From: an uncultured Sulfitobacter sp.
Lineage (GTDB): Bacteria; Pseudomonadota; Alphaproteobacteria; Rhodobacterales; Rhodobacteraceae
Assembly (NCBI RefSeq): GCF_947499945.1
Contig: NZ_CANMQD010000002.1
Coordinates: 434,001-498,000 of the forward strand
Length of the DNA stretch: 64,000 bases
Reading direction: 5' to 3'
Part shown: piece by piece, positions 27,666 through 36,752 of the stretch
How positions within the stretch are numbered: the stretch's first letter is position 1
Layout of the letters: every line of letters starts with the position of its first letter
The notes under the pieces: generated by a model
Told to the model about the DNA's origin: nothing
What the model saw: only the letters and a program-made list of their open reading frames with translations
Databases searched by the model: none
Program-made: the position numbers and the translations under genes

Positions 27666-28022
27666 ATGAAACAGATCATTGCCGTCCCGCTTGTCACTTT
27701 GATGCTCGCCTCACCGCTTATGGCGCAGGAGGACGGGCCGACGCTGATGGAGCGTGGTGCGCAGCTTTTCTTTGAAGGGTTGATGAAGGAGATGGCCCCC
27801 GCCATAGACGAGATGGCCAAGTTGATGGAAGAGGCAGGCCCCGCCTTGCAGGATTTCGTAAGCGAAATGGGGCCCAAACTCTTGAGCATGCTGCAAGAAG
27901 TCGAGGACTGGAGCGTCTATGAAGCGCCAGAAGTCCAACCTAATGGCGACATCATCATTCGGCGCAAGCCCGATGTGCCAAAGCTGACACCAGAAGAGCA
28001 GATGCCCCAGATCGAGCTTTAA
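27666..28022 (+). CDS. Small secreted hypothetical protein
   Basis: A 118-residue protein with a signal peptide (MKQIIAVPLVTLMLASPLMAQ) and an acidic, methionine-rich amphipathic helical region (about residues 28-85: FFEGLMKEMAPAIDEMAKLM). The tail is proline- and charge-rich. Related Roseobacter proteins are often mislabelled AAA+ ATPase, but no nucleotide-binding motif is visible here. It ends tail to tail with ppx, the two stop codons sharing TTAA at 28019-28022. Function unknown; periplasmic location expected. Confidence 0.72.
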   Translation: MKQIIAVPLVTLMLASPLMAQEDGPTLMERGAQLFFEGLMKEMAPAIDEMAKLMEEAGPALQDFVSEMGPKLLSMLQEVEDWSVYEAPEVQPNGDIIIRRKPDVPKLTPEEQMPQIEL

Positions 28023-29587
28023 CGCTTTGCGGTGGTCACAATCGCTTGTGCCTCCAGCGATGAGGCGAGCGAGTTGAACCGCGCTTCTGCCACTTCCCCA
28101 AACAGCGGCATCATCTCTGGGCTCAGCCGCAAATGCAGTTCTTTTTTCTTCGGATACCAGCGCATCTCGCCAAGCTCTGCCACCTTATCCATCCACAGCA
28201 TCGCGCCAAAACGCATGGCCTTGCCCAGAATTTCTGCTTCGGCGCGGGTTTGTGCATCTACCATTTCGAACAGATCGCCAAACCGTGCATTCTCGCTTTT
28301 GTTGGAATAGCGATGCATGAGGGCCAACCCCATGAAAATCCGCTCGGAGTGTTTTAACCCACCAAGGTTTGCCCGCGTGGCATTGTCAAAACAGACTTCA
28401 GCGCGGTAATCGGGATGCGCGCGCCAACTGACATCATGCAGCAAACACGCGGCTTTGATCAGTCGCTTGCGCGGCTCGGAGGCTGATTTATAAAGTGGTA
28501 GAATGAAGTTATAGAGCATGCGGCCAAAACCGGGGGAGCGCGCATCTTTATCTTCGGCAAAGCGGCAAGCCTCGATCAGAGGATCTCGATCGCGCAGGCG
28601 TTGCGGCATCTGCTCATAGAGCATCCCTTCGCGGATGCCATAGCTTGAGATCGCAATATCCTTTGGCTTGAAGGTCTTGACCAGTCGGCTCAGCACTTCG
28701 CAAGCATAGGGTACCAGTGACGCCCGTGCGGAAGAGACCCCCGCAAGCGTACGCAACTCCTCAATGTCATTGGTGCGGATATATTCAACTGTGTCGCGCA
28801 CCGATTGACGTGTCATCCGGTATTCATGCAGCACGTGCAGCGGATATCCGCGGCGGATCATATCAATTCGTGCAATCGCTCGCCATGAGCCACCCACAAG
28901 GAACATGCGGTCGCGCTGATCGCCCATCTTCTCGGCGAGGGCCTGCATTACTTCTTTGATGTGGGCATTGCGTGCTTTGGCACCGCCTTTGATATCGCGC
29001 AGCTTGAGTGGTCCAAGCGATGATGTCACCCGCTTGCCCACGCGTCCGCCCGAAATCTCCGCCAGTTCCAGCGAGGAACCCCCGATATCACACACCAGAC
29101 CGTAGGCACCGGGCCAGCCAAGCAGGACACCTTGCGCCGACAGTCGCGCCTCTTCCTCACCATCGATGACCCAAATTTTCAGGCCCGTCTCTGCGCGGAC
29201 CTCCTCGCAGAACTCGCGCCCGTCAGAGGCATCGCGCACCGCTGCCGTGGCCACTACGGTCATTTCAGACAAGCCCATCCCCTCGGCCAGTTTTGAAAAC
29301 CGCCGCATAGCGGACAGGGCACGCACGCGGCCCTCAGGCGAAAGATGCCCCGTATCGGCCATGCCTGAACCCAAGGCGCACATAATCTTTTCGTTATAAA
29401 AATACGCAGGGCTTCGCGCGGCCCCATCAAACACCACCATCCGAACAGAGTTGGAGCCGACATCAACCACACCAACGCGCCGCAGCGCCCGCGCACCAGG
29501 GTCTTGGAACAAAGGTTTGCCGAAAAGTCCCAGATCGGCCACGCCGGTTTCAGGAACGGGAGGGGTCGTGGGGATCAGATCAGTCAT
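28019..29587 (-). CDS. ppx: Ppx/GppA exopolyphosphatase-type phosphatase
   Basis: A 522-residue ASKHA-fold phosphatase. VGVVDVGSNSVRMVVFDG is the phosphate-1 motif (about residues 38-55), VIDGEEEARLSAQGVLL carries the catalytic glutamate, and LVCDIGGSSLELAEI is phosphate-2. A helical HD-like C-terminal region follows (HDVSWRAHPDYR). Members hydrolyse polyphosphate and/or pppGpp. GGAG before ATG 29587 sets the start and removes a 21-codon extension. It follows ppk by 93 bases on the same strand, a classical synthesis/degradation pairing for polyphosphate. Confidence 0.92.
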   Translation of the reverse strand: MTDLIPTTPPVPETGVADLGLFGKPLFQDPGARALRRVGVVDVGSNSVRMVVFDGAARSPAYFYNEKIMCALGSGMADTGHLSPEGRVRALSAMRRFSKLAEGMGLSEMTVVATAAVRDASDGREFCEEVRAETGLKIWVIDGEEEARLSAQGVLLGWPGAYGLVCDIGGSSLELAEISGGRVGKRVTSSLGPLKLRDIKGGAKARNAHIKEVMQALAEKMGDQRDRMFLVGGSWRAIARIDMIRRGYPLHVLHEYRMTRQSVRDTVEYIRTNDIEELRTLAGVSSARASLVPYACEVLSRLVKTFKPKDIAISSYGIREGMLYEQMPQRLRDRDPLIEACRFAEDKDARSPGFGRMLYNFILPLYKSASEPRKRLIKAACLLHDVSWRAHPDYRAEVCFDNATRANLGGLKHSERIFMGLALMHRYSNKSENARFGDLFEMVDAQTRAEAEILGKAMRFGAMLWMDKVAELGEMRWYPKKKELHLRLSPEMMPLFGEVAEARFNSLASSLEAQAIVTTAKR

Positions 29588-29680
29588 GCGCACTCCGGCA
29601 GGTGAGGCGGAAATTTCGGGAAGGGTGGCCCATACCCCGCCCCGCGTCAATCACTAACCAAAGGGGAACCGACGCGCGCG

Positions 29681-31855
29681 TCAGTCTTCGGTATGGGTGA
29701 GCTTTGGCACATCCGACGCGCCTGCCGTTCCACGGCCCGACAGCGATGGATTTTCCATGAAAAAGCGGTGGCAGCTAAAGGCAAATTGCCCTTCAGGCAG
29801 GGGTGGACGGGTAAAGCTGCCGTCAGGCGCCATAACCCAGCTTTGCGCAATATCAGCAAGGTTCGCCGCCATAATCTGGCTCGTGATCTGGGCCTTTACG
29901 GTGGCGTTCTCGATCTCGACCAACGTCTCGACACGGCGGTTAAGGTTGCGGCCCATCCAGTCAGCGGATGACATAAACACCCGCGCCTTTTTGTGCGGCA
30001 GGCCGTAGCCATTGCCGAAACACACGATTCGGCTGTGTTCAAGGAAACGGCCCACAATAGATTTAACGCGAATGTTCTCGGACAATCCTCGCACACCGGG
30101 GCGCAAGGCACAAATGCCGCGCACCACAAGGCTGATCTGTACGCCTGCGTTGGAGGCGGCATAAAGCGCATCAATCACCTCGTCATCCACAAGGCTGTTC
30201 ATTTTGGCCCAGATGACTGCTGGCTTGCCTGCGTTGGCATGCTCGGCCTCTGCCGCAATCATCGCCAGCAGGCGCGGTTTGAGTGTGGTCGGCGAAATGG
30301 CAAGGTTATCCAGATGCGCAGGCTGTGCGTATCCCGACAGGTAATTGAAGACCTTTGTCGCATCGCGCCCCAGCTTTTGATCGGAGGTAAAGAGCGACAG
30401 GTCGGTATAAATTCGCGCCGTAATGGGGTGATAATTGCCCGTGCCGTAATGGGTATAGGTGACTAACTCGTCCCCCTCACGGCGCACCACTGTCGATATT
30501 TTGGCGTGCGTCTTGAGGTCGATGAAGCCATAAACCACATGCGCACCAGCACGCTCCAGCCGCCGCGACTGGCGGATGTTTGCAGCTTCGTCAAAACGGG
30601 CTTTCAACTCGACCAGTGCAGTGACGGATTTGCCGTCTTCCGCCGCTTCGCACAGCGCCTCGACAATCGGGCTGTCACGCGACGTGCGGTAGAGTGTCTG
30701 TTTGATCGCCACTACATTCGGATCGCGCGCGGCCTGCTGCAAGAACCGCACCACCATATCGAATGTCTCGTAAGGGTGGTGCAAAAGCATGTCTTTCGAG
30801 CGCATGGTTTTGAACATGTCGCCGTCATGGTCGCTGACCCGCTCCGGGATACGCGGGATGAATTGGGGCCACAGCAGATCAGGGCGATCTTCGCTCACCA
30901 GCTGTGACAGATCATCGATACCGATCATGCCGTCAATCTCGATCACGTCCTGCGGCTTCGCCCCCAACTCGTCCATTATCGTGGCAAGCAGTTTGGGCGG
31001 CGCCCCCGCCGAATGGGTCATCCGCACGACTTCGCCGCGCCGGCGACGTTTCAGCGCTACTTCGAATTCGCGCACAAGGTCTTCGGCTTCGTCCTCTACT
31101 TCCAAATCACTATCGCGCAACACGCGAAATTCAAAATGCGCCTTGAGTTTATAACCTGGAAACAGGTCAGGAATTTTCAGCACCAGCAACTCTTCGAGCG
31201 GCAGGAAGCGCCTGCGCCCGTCTGGTGCAGGAAGGGTCACAAAACGGTCGATTTGCGCAGGGATCGGCAGCAGAGCTTGCAGCGGCTTTTTATCACTTAC
31301 TCGCTCCAACTGCACCGCGAGGGCAAAGCCGGTATTGGGCAGAAAAGGGAAGGGATGCGCGGGGTCAATTGCGAGCGGCGACAGAACCGCAAACACTTTG
31401 TTGAGGAACACATCATCAAGTGCCTTGAGGTCGTCTTTGCTCAGGTCTTGTGGCCCTTCCAGCATGATGTTCTGATCATCAAGTTCGCGCAGCAAATCCA
31501 CCAGCACCGATTGCTGGCGCATCATCAGGGCGCGGGCATTCTGGTTGATCAGCACCAGTTGTTCGGCAGGGGTCAGGCCATCGGCGGCGGGGGTGGTATT
31601 GCCTGCCTGCGCCAACTCACGCAGACCTGCGACCCGCACGGTATAGAACTCATCCAGATTATCCGCCGAGATCGACAAAAATCGCAACCGCTCCAAGAGC
31701 GGCACGCGGGGGTTCTCGGCCTCCTCGACCACACGCCAGTTAAAGCCGAGCCAGCTCAACTCACGGTTCTGGAACCGCCCCGGACCTGTCAGGTCCAGAT
31801 CAGGAAGATCAACAGGAGGATCAAAAGGTGCAGTCAGGAAGTCGGCATCAGACAT
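29681..31855 (-). CDS. ppk: Polyphosphate kinase 1
   Basis: A 724-residue PPK1. The N-terminal domain begins with [15 protein letters not shown] and [13 protein letters not shown]. The two catalytic phospholipase-D-like domains follow; [18 protein letters not shown] contains the histidine that is autophosphorylated in this family. It polymerises ATP gamma-phosphate into polyphosphate reversibly. Start ATG 31855 (MSDADF) is preferred over 31888. Order on this strand is AI-2E permease, hdaA, ppk, ppx, with short gaps (1, 54 and 93 bases), so a four-gene operon is likely. Confidence 0.95.
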   Translation of the reverse strand: MSDADFLTAPFDPPVDLPDLDLTGPGRFQNRELSWLGFNWRVVEEAENPRVPLLERLRFLSISADNLDEFYTVRVAGLRELAQAGNTTPAADGLTPAEQLVLINQNARALMMRQQSVLVDLLRELDDQNIMLEGPQDLSKDDLKALDDVFLNKVFAVLSPLAIDPAHPFPFLPNTGFALAVQLERVSDKKPLQALLPIPAQIDRFVTLPAPDGRRRFLPLEELLVLKIPDLFPGYKLKAHFEFRVLRDSDLEVEDEAEDLVREFEVALKRRRRGEVVRMTHSAGAPPKLLATIMDELGAKPQDVIEIDGMIGIDDLSQLVSEDRPDLLWPQFIPRIPERVSDHDGDMFKTMRSKDMLLHHPYETFDMVVRFLQQAARDPNVVAIKQTLYRTSRDSPIVEALCEAAEDGKSVTALVELKARFDEAANIRQSRRLERAGAHVVYGFIDLKTHAKISTVVRREGDELVTYTHYGTGNYHPITARIYTDLSLFTSDQKLGRDATKVFNYLSGYAQPAHLDNLAISPTTLKPRLLAMIAAEAEHANAGKPAVIWAKMNSLVDDEVIDALYAASNAGVQISLVVRGICALRPGVRGLSENIRVKSIVGRFLEHSRIVCFGNGYGLPHKKARVFMSSADWMGRNLNRRVETLVEIENATVKAQITSQIMAANLADIAQSWVMAPDGSFTRPPLPEGQFAFSCHRFFMENPSLSGRGTAGASDVPKLTHTED

Positions 31856-31909
31856 GGACGTAGCTATCCCAAAGAAATGTAACAGCAATAAGACGGGGTT
31901 GTCCGACTA

Positions 31910-32590
31910 TCACCCGCCTTGGGGGAGATTGTCCAGCACTTGCCCCGCCAACGCACGTGTGATCGGGCGTTTGAGCACAAGACTTTGATGATCAAGGGCT
32001 GCCACTATCCGGTTTGCCTCTGCAAATGAGCGGTCCATCCGCTTGAGCAGGTAAGGGATCACATCAGGCGGTGGCATTAACTGGCGATCTGCCAATAGCT
32101 TGACCAAAACCGCCGCCAGAAGCGCATCGTCAGGCGCATCAATCGTGGTTTCCATCGCCCCTTGCAGGCGACTTACCAGATCGGGCAGCTGCAAGCCCCA
32201 ATGACCCACCGTGCCTGTTCCGGTGAGCAACAGCGTATGCCCCTCGGCCAGCACCATATTATGGAGGTGAAACAATGCAGTTTGCGCTTCTGCATCCCCT
32301 GAAATCTGCGGAATGTCCTCAATCGCTACACTGCTTTTTGCAAGCGTCGGCACGTCCTCGCTGCGCAAATCCTGCGCAGCGATTATTTTTGCATCCGCCG
32401 CTTGCGCCCAGACATGGGTGAGGTGGGTTTTACCTGCGCCGACAGGGCCGCTCAGCACCATCTTGGCACCTGACCAGTTGCGCCAGTTCTCGATCATGGC
32501 CACGGCCATCGCATTCGAGGGGGCGATCAGAAAATCATCTCGTCCCCGCGCGGTCCGCACCGGCAGATCAAATCCCAGCTGGACGGCCAT
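31910..32590 (-). CDS. hdaA: HdaA, DnaA-related replication regulator
   Basis: A 226-residue AAA+ protein lacking the DnaA DNA-binding domain. Near the N-terminus, QLGFDLP (4-10) resembles the sliding-clamp-binding motif of Hda proteins. The Walker A is GPVGAGKTHLTHV (48-60), and the SVAIEDIPQ strand stands where Walker B is usually degenerate. Hda with the DnaN clamp stimulates ATP hydrolysis by DnaA and prevents re-initiation. It starts one base after the AI-2E permease stop. Upstream codons to 32683 are rejected because they overlap that permease. Confidence 0.88.
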   Translation of the reverse strand: MAVQLGFDLPVRTARGRDDFLIAPSNAMAVAMIENWRNWSGAKMVLSGPVGAGKTHLTHVWAQAADAKIIAAQDLRSEDVPTLAKSSVAIEDIPQISGDAEAQTALFHLHNMVLAEGHTLLLTGTGTVGHWGLQLPDLVSRLQGAMETTIDAPDDALLAAVLVKLLADRQLMPPPDVIPYLLKRMDRSFAEANRIVAALDHQSLVLKRPITRALAGQVLDNLPQGG

Positions 32591-32591
32591 G

Positions 32592-33677
32592 TTACTCGGA
32601 CTTTTCGGTGAATGTCGTGTGCGGCTGCTCTGTCCCACGGTACAGCAGGCTGTCCTGATATTGCCCCACACCAAAGCGTGCAATCACCCCAAGTGCGGCC
32701 GCAACAGGCACGGCTACCAGCATCCCGACAAAGCCGAAGAGCGTGCCAAAAACCGACAGCGATAGGATCAACCAGACAGGATGCAGACCAACGGAATTCC
32801 CCACAAGCTTGGGCGTCAGCACATTGCCCTCGATCACCTGACCGATCACAAAAATACCTGCCACAAGGCCGATCGACACCCAATCGCCCCAGAACTGGAA
32901 CAAGGCCAACCCAAGCGCCAAGGCACCGCCAATAAGCGCACCGAGATAGGGGATGAACGTGACCAGCCCCGCGATGAACCCGACGACCAGCCCGAACTGT
33001 AAGCCCACCAGCATCAGCGCAATAGCATAATAGGTTCCGAGGATGAGGCAAACTGTACCCATCCCGCGAATGAACGAGGCCAGTGTCTTGTCGATATCGC
33101 GGGCAAGGCGGCGAATTACAGGGGCATGATCGCGCGGCAACAGCCCGTCCACATGCGCAATCATGCGGTCCCAATCAAGCAGCATATAAACCGCCACCAC
33201 AGGCACGATCACAAACAGCATGATGATGTTGATGATGCCGGCGGCAGAGCTGAGCGCCGTATTTAAAAGCTCACCACCGCGCTCCTTTACCACTGTCCCC
33301 AGCGAATTAATCGAGCTTTGCAGCGTCGAGCCTTCTTCAAGCAGTGAAGGGAAACGCTCGGTCACCCAAAGGCTGAGGCGCTTGGTTAGATCGGGTGCAA
33401 TCTCGAACAGATTGACCGCTTGGGACACCAGCGTCGGAATGACCAAAAGCGCCATGATGACAAATACCAAGAGCGCTACAACAGTAATCACCGCCGTGGA
33501 CATGGCCCGCGTCAAGCCCAGCCGCTCTAGGCGGTCGGCCACGGGATCGAGGAAATATGCAATTGCACTGCCCAGCACGAAGGGCAGCAATACATCCCCC
33601 ATAAACCATAATATCACCATTATAGCGGCTGCGGCGACGCCCCAATATTTCATCTGGTCTTTGATCGGCAGTGCCAT
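32592..33677 (-). CDS. AI-2E (PerM/YdgG)-family transporter
   Basis: A 361-residue membrane protein of the AI-2E transporter family. A two-helix N-terminal hairpin (FVLGSAIAYFLDPVADRLER) and a long amphipathic middle precede C-terminal helices with IPYLGALIGGALALGLALF and EGNVLTPKLVGNSVGLHPVW, the family's most conserved block. Members export small molecules or ions; despite the name, autoinducer-2 transport is proven for few. AGGAG nine bases before ATG 33677 decides the start. First gene of the hdaA-ppk-ppx run. Confidence 0.9.
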   Translation of the reverse strand: MALPIKDQMKYWGVAAAAIMVILWFMGDVLLPFVLGSAIAYFLDPVADRLERLGLTRAMSTAVITVVALLVFVIMALLVIPTLVSQAVNLFEIAPDLTKRLSLWVTERFPSLLEEGSTLQSSINSLGTVVKERGGELLNTALSSAAGIINIIMLFVIVPVVAVYMLLDWDRMIAHVDGLLPRDHAPVIRRLARDIDKTLASFIRGMGTVCLILGTYYAIALMLVGLQFGLVVGFIAGLVTFIPYLGALIGGALALGLALFQFWGDWVSIGLVAGIFVIGQVIEGNVLTPKLVGNSVGLHPVWLILSLSVFGTLFGFVGMLVAVPVAAALGVIARFGVGQYQDSLLYRGTEQPHTTFTEKSE

Positions 33678-33758
33678 AGCGTGCGCTCCTGAAGGTTGCA
33701 TGACACATCGCCCATGACGCCTATGTTTTCAAGGGGCCAGCAGAGCTGCGGACCTGAA

Positions 33759-33786
33759 AAGGCCCTACCTACTGGGGCAGGGCCTT
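33759..33786 (-). terminator. Rho-independent terminator of the fasciclin gene
   Basis: AAGGCCCT and AGGGCCTT (33759-33766 and 33779-33786) form an 8-base-pair stem with a 12-base loop. Read on the minus strand it is followed by TTTT. The stop codon of the fasciclin gene lies within the stem. Confidence 0.82.
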
Positions 33787-34325
33787 GGATTCTTCGCTAG
33801 GGCGCGCAGTTTATGGCAGGCAGGGCGTGTGCCGTGCAGCAGCACTTTGTCGATGACATGGATCACGCCATTGTCCGCTTTGATGTTCGCGACAACAACT
33901 GTGGCCATCTCGCCCGTGCCGTCCGCAATGTTTACGCCATCGGCATTTTTGGTGATGCACAACCGCTCGGCCGTGTTGATCCGCTTGAAGTAGGTAGAGC
34001 CTGTGGGGATCGCCTCGGCGGGCAGATTGCGGTCGTCCCCATGATAGAGCAGGATATCGATCAGCTGGCCCTTGTTCTCGGGCATGAGCAATGTCTCGAC
34101 CGTGCCTTCGGGCAGGGCGGCGAAGGCATCATTGAGCGGGGCATAGACGGTGAAAGGTCCGGCACCTTGCAGTGTCTCGGCCAGACCTGCTGCGGGGACT
34201 GCCGCGACCAGCGTCGAGAACCGCGCATCGGCAGAGGCAATCTCGACAATGTTGTCGGCATTGGCGGTTGTCGCCATGCCAAGGGTGGTCGCAAAGGCGG
34301 CGGCGGTACATATCTGTTTAATCAT
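33765..34325 (-). CDS. Secreted fasciclin-domain protein
   Basis: A 186-residue protein with a signal peptide (to about residue 24, ATTANA) and one FAS1 domain. DARFSTLVAAVPAAGLAETL and PFTVYAPLNDAFAALPEGTV are the H1-type motif region, and NGVIHVIDKVLLH is the C-terminal H2-like strand. FAS1 proteins mediate adhesion or surface contact. The C-terminal tail (ACHKLRALAKNPRPCPSR) is longer and more basic than usual. The start at 34325 (MIKQ) is preferred over 34337. A lux-box-like palindrome lies 25 bases upstream, between this gene and the divergent LuxR regulator. Confidence 0.88.
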   Translation of the reverse strand: MIKQICTAAAFATTLGMATTANADNIVEIASADARFSTLVAAVPAAGLAETLQGAGPFTVYAPLNDAFAALPEGTVETLLMPENKGQLIDILLYHGDDRNLPAEAIPTGSTYFKRINTAERLCITKNADGVNIADGTGEMATVVVANIKADNGVIHVIDKVLLHGTRPACHKLRALAKNPRPCPSR

Positions 34326-34349
34326 CGGGTCATCCATTATCGCTGGGTA

Positions 34350-34367
34350 ACATGCAGCTGTGCATGT
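34350..34367. promoter_or_regulatory. Lux-box-like palindrome
   Basis: ACATGCA-GCTG-TGCATGT, 18 bases with perfect 7-base arms, has the size and symmetry of LuxR-family operators. It lies 25 bases upstream of the fasciclin gene start and 168 bases before the divergent LuxR gene, a natural place for control of either. Confidence 0.5.
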
Positions 34368-34534
34368 CCCAAACGCGACGCACAGGGTGGATCAAAGGTT
34401 CAGGCCTGTTCCATGTCTTCTTGTTGTTTTGCTTTTGGATCTACGCGCTTTGGGGCGGTTTTTCGCTTGTCTGGACAGTGTACCTTGGCCCACTCTACAC
34501 TTTAGAATGTTCTATCCCGTCAGGAGTTTGAAAG

Positions 34535-35332
34535 ATGTCTGCCGTGATCCAAACACCAAGTAGCACGATGTTAATGCGCCAGACGGCCCGCATCCTCAAA
34601 GGATCCTCCTATGGCGAGGTCTGGTCGTTGCTGTTGGAAGGGCTGGGGTTCTTCGGAATCACTGCCGTGCGCTATGGGCTGACCCGATCGCGCTATGGCA
34701 TGTCGCTGGGCGATCTACAGGATATCCTGTTTTTGTCTTCGATGGGCGCGCAGGATTTTACCGACTACATCGAAACAGGCCTCTACCGTCGCTCGCCGCA
34801 TTATCGCTGGATGGCTGAGAATGACGGAACAGTCTCTTGGGGGTGGTTCCTTGAAGAAGCGCAGGCGGGAAGATTGCCGCGCGACGAACAGCGGTTTTTG
34901 GAAGAAATGGGGGCTGCAGGACAACCTGCAGGCTACTTGCTCAGCTTTCCCTCGGACACCACGCGCCTCAAAGGGGGGTTGGGCATGATGGGACAGCGCG
35001 ACTGGTCGCAGGCAAAAATGGATGCGCTGTGGCAGGACCACGGCGAGGCGATCGAGACCATGTGTATTGCGGCACATCTCAACATCACACGGATGCCGCT
35101 GCCCTCCAAACGCAACCCGTTGCGCCCGCGCCAACGCGAGATGCTCGAATGGATCGCCGAGGGTAAATCCATGCAGGATGTGGCCGTGGTAACTGGCCTG
35201 TCCGTCGCGACAGTCGAGAAACACCTGCGCGGGGCACGCGACGCGCTTGATGTGGATACAACGGCGCAGGCCATCGCCCGTGCGGCCCTGTTGGGGCAGT
35301 TGTTTGTTGTCGGTCAAGACAGCACTGCTTGA
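34535..35332 (+). CDS. LuxR-family regulator with autoinducer-binding-like domain (solo)
   Basis: A 265-residue regulator. The N-terminal half (about 15-180) matches the autoinducer-binding fold in layout (HYRWMAENDGTVSWGWF). A C-terminal GerE-type helix-turn-helix (about 200-255) contains LRPRQREMLEWIAEGKSMQD and GLSVATVEKHLRGARDALDV. There is no luxI-type synthase in the window, so this is an orphan LuxR by local context. Its ligand, if any, is unknown. It is divergent from a secreted fasciclin protein with a lux-box-like site between them, a plausible regulator-target pair. Confidence 0.87.
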   Translation: MSAVIQTPSSTMLMRQTARILKGSSYGEVWSLLLEGLGFFGITAVRYGLTRSRYGMSLGDLQDILFLSSMGAQDFTDYIETGLYRRSPHYRWMAENDGTVSWGWFLEEAQAGRLPRDEQRFLEEMGAAGQPAGYLLSFPSDTTRLKGGLGMMGQRDWSQAKMDALWQDHGEAIETMCIAAHLNITRMPLPSKRNPLRPRQREMLEWIAEGKSMQDVAVVTGLSVATVEKHLRGARDALDVDTTAQAIARAALLGQLFVVGQDSTA

Positions 35333-35385
35333 CACCAGCTTGCGCAGCGCCACGATTGCCCAGAACTTTACAAAAGGAGCCACTG

Positions 35386-36639
35386 ATGCGCACCGCCTTT
35401 GATACTGAACTCCAAACCCGTCTGATGCGCTATGCCGCTGTGGACACACAATCGGACGAGAGCAGCACCAGCCAGCCTTCAACAGCCTGCCAGCTGGACC
35501 TGAGCCGCATGCTTGTGGCGGAGCTGGAGGAAATGGGCGCAAGCGACGTGCAGCTCACCGATTACGGCGTCGTGCTCGCCACCGTGCCTGCGACTGCTGA
35601 AGGGCCGACCATCGGCCTGTGCGCCCATGTGGATACCGCCCCGCAGTTCAATGCCACAGGGGTAAAGCCGCGCCTGATCCAAGGGTACAATGGTGGCGAT
35701 ATCACCTTCCCCGATGCGCCCGAGCGCCGCCTTGGCCCAGATATCTCGCCCCATCTGACCGAGTGTGTGGGACATGACTTGATCACCGCCTCTGGCACCA
35801 CGCTGCTGGGCGGAGATGACAAGGCAGGGGTAGCAATCATCATGACGGCTGCACGCCATTTGCTGGAAAATCCCGATATCCCGCACGGTAAACTGCGCCT
35901 TGCCTTCACCCCTGACGAAGAAATCGGTCGCGGCGTCGATCCGCGCCTGCCTGCCGATATGGCCTGCGATTTTGCCTACACCTTCGACGGCTCCAAACCG
36001 GGGGAGGTGGAGCATGAGACATTCTCGGCGGATCGGGGCATTGTCACCGTCACAGGCGTCTCGATCCATCCAGGTTGGGCCAAGGACAAGCTGGTCAATG
36101 CCATGCATCTGGCTTCCCGCATCGTTGAGACGTTGCCCCAGACGACCATGACGCCCGAAACGACAAGCGGTGCCGAAGGATTTATCCATGCCACTGACAT
36201 TTCCGGCGACGCTGCACAGGTCCGCGTCGGCTTCATCATACGCGATTTCGAGCGTGAAGGGTTGGCCCACAAGGGCGAAATCCTGCGCAAAGTTTGTGAG
36301 GCTGTTGCCCTGACCGAGCCGCGTGCGCAAATCACCTGCGAGATCACACCGCAATACCGCAACATGCGCTATTGGTTGGAGAATGACATGACCCCTGTGC
36401 ATTTGGCCCATAACGCCGTGCGGGATGCAGGGATCGAGCCTGTTTCGGTCCCAATCAGGGGCGGCACAGACGGGTCGCGCCTGACGGAAATGGGGCTGCC
36501 CTGTCCCAACATTTTTACGGGCATGCAGGAAATACACGGGCCGCTTGAATGGATTTCGGTACAGGATATGGCCAAGGCTACTGATGTGGCGCTACGGTTG
36601 GTGCAGCGTGCGGCTGTGAGTTCGGAATCGAGGGGCTAG
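35386..36639 (+). CDS. pepT: Peptidase T
   Basis: A 417-residue M20-family tripeptidase releasing N-terminal residues from tripeptides. Zinc-site motifs are in order: LCAHVDTAPQF (about 80-90), LLGGDDKAGVAIIM (about 143), LAFTPDEEIGRGV (catalytic Glu-Glu) and DFAYTFDG. The dimerisation domain is intact and a late GTDGSRLTEMGLPCPN-type segment closes the active site. AAAGGAG seven bases before ATG 35386 sets the start. It follows the LuxR gene by 53 bases on the same strand, so co-transcription is possible. A perfect palindrome overlaps its stop. Confidence 0.94.
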   Translation: MRTAFDTELQTRLMRYAAVDTQSDESSTSQPSTACQLDLSRMLVAELEEMGASDVQLTDYGVVLATVPATAEGPTIGLCAHVDTAPQFNATGVKPRLIQGYNGGDITFPDAPERRLGPDISPHLTECVGHDLITASGTTLLGGDDKAGVAIIMTAARHLLENPDIPHGKLRLAFTPDEEIGRGVDPRLPADMACDFAYTFDGSKPGEVEHETFSADRGIVTVTGVSIHPGWAKDKLVNAMHLASRIVETLPQTTMTPETTSGAEGFIHATDISGDAAQVRVGFIIRDFEREGLAHKGEILRKVCEAVALTEPRAQITCEITPQYRNMRYWLENDMTPVHLAHNAVRDAGIEPVSVPIRGGTDGSRLTEMGLPCPNIFTGMQEIHGPLEWISVQDMAKATDVALRLVQRAAVSSESRG

Positions 36640-36646
36640 CCCCTCG
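36629..36646. terminator. Palindrome at the pepT stop codon
   Basis: CGAGGGGC-TA-GCCCCTCG is perfectly self-complementary over 18 bases, with the pepT TAG at its centre. As RNA it would form a very stable hairpin, although the two-base centre forces the top pairs open and no U-tract follows closely. A role in 3'-end formation is likely but not proven. Confidence 0.5.
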
Positions 36647-36752
36647 GGCTCCCCAGACTTTATTTGGCAAAATAGAGAAGCAGTCATCTTGATGATTGTG
36701 GTGAGGCCTTGTTTAGCTTAGGCAAAAGACGAAGTTTTTAGAGGAGCGCCCC

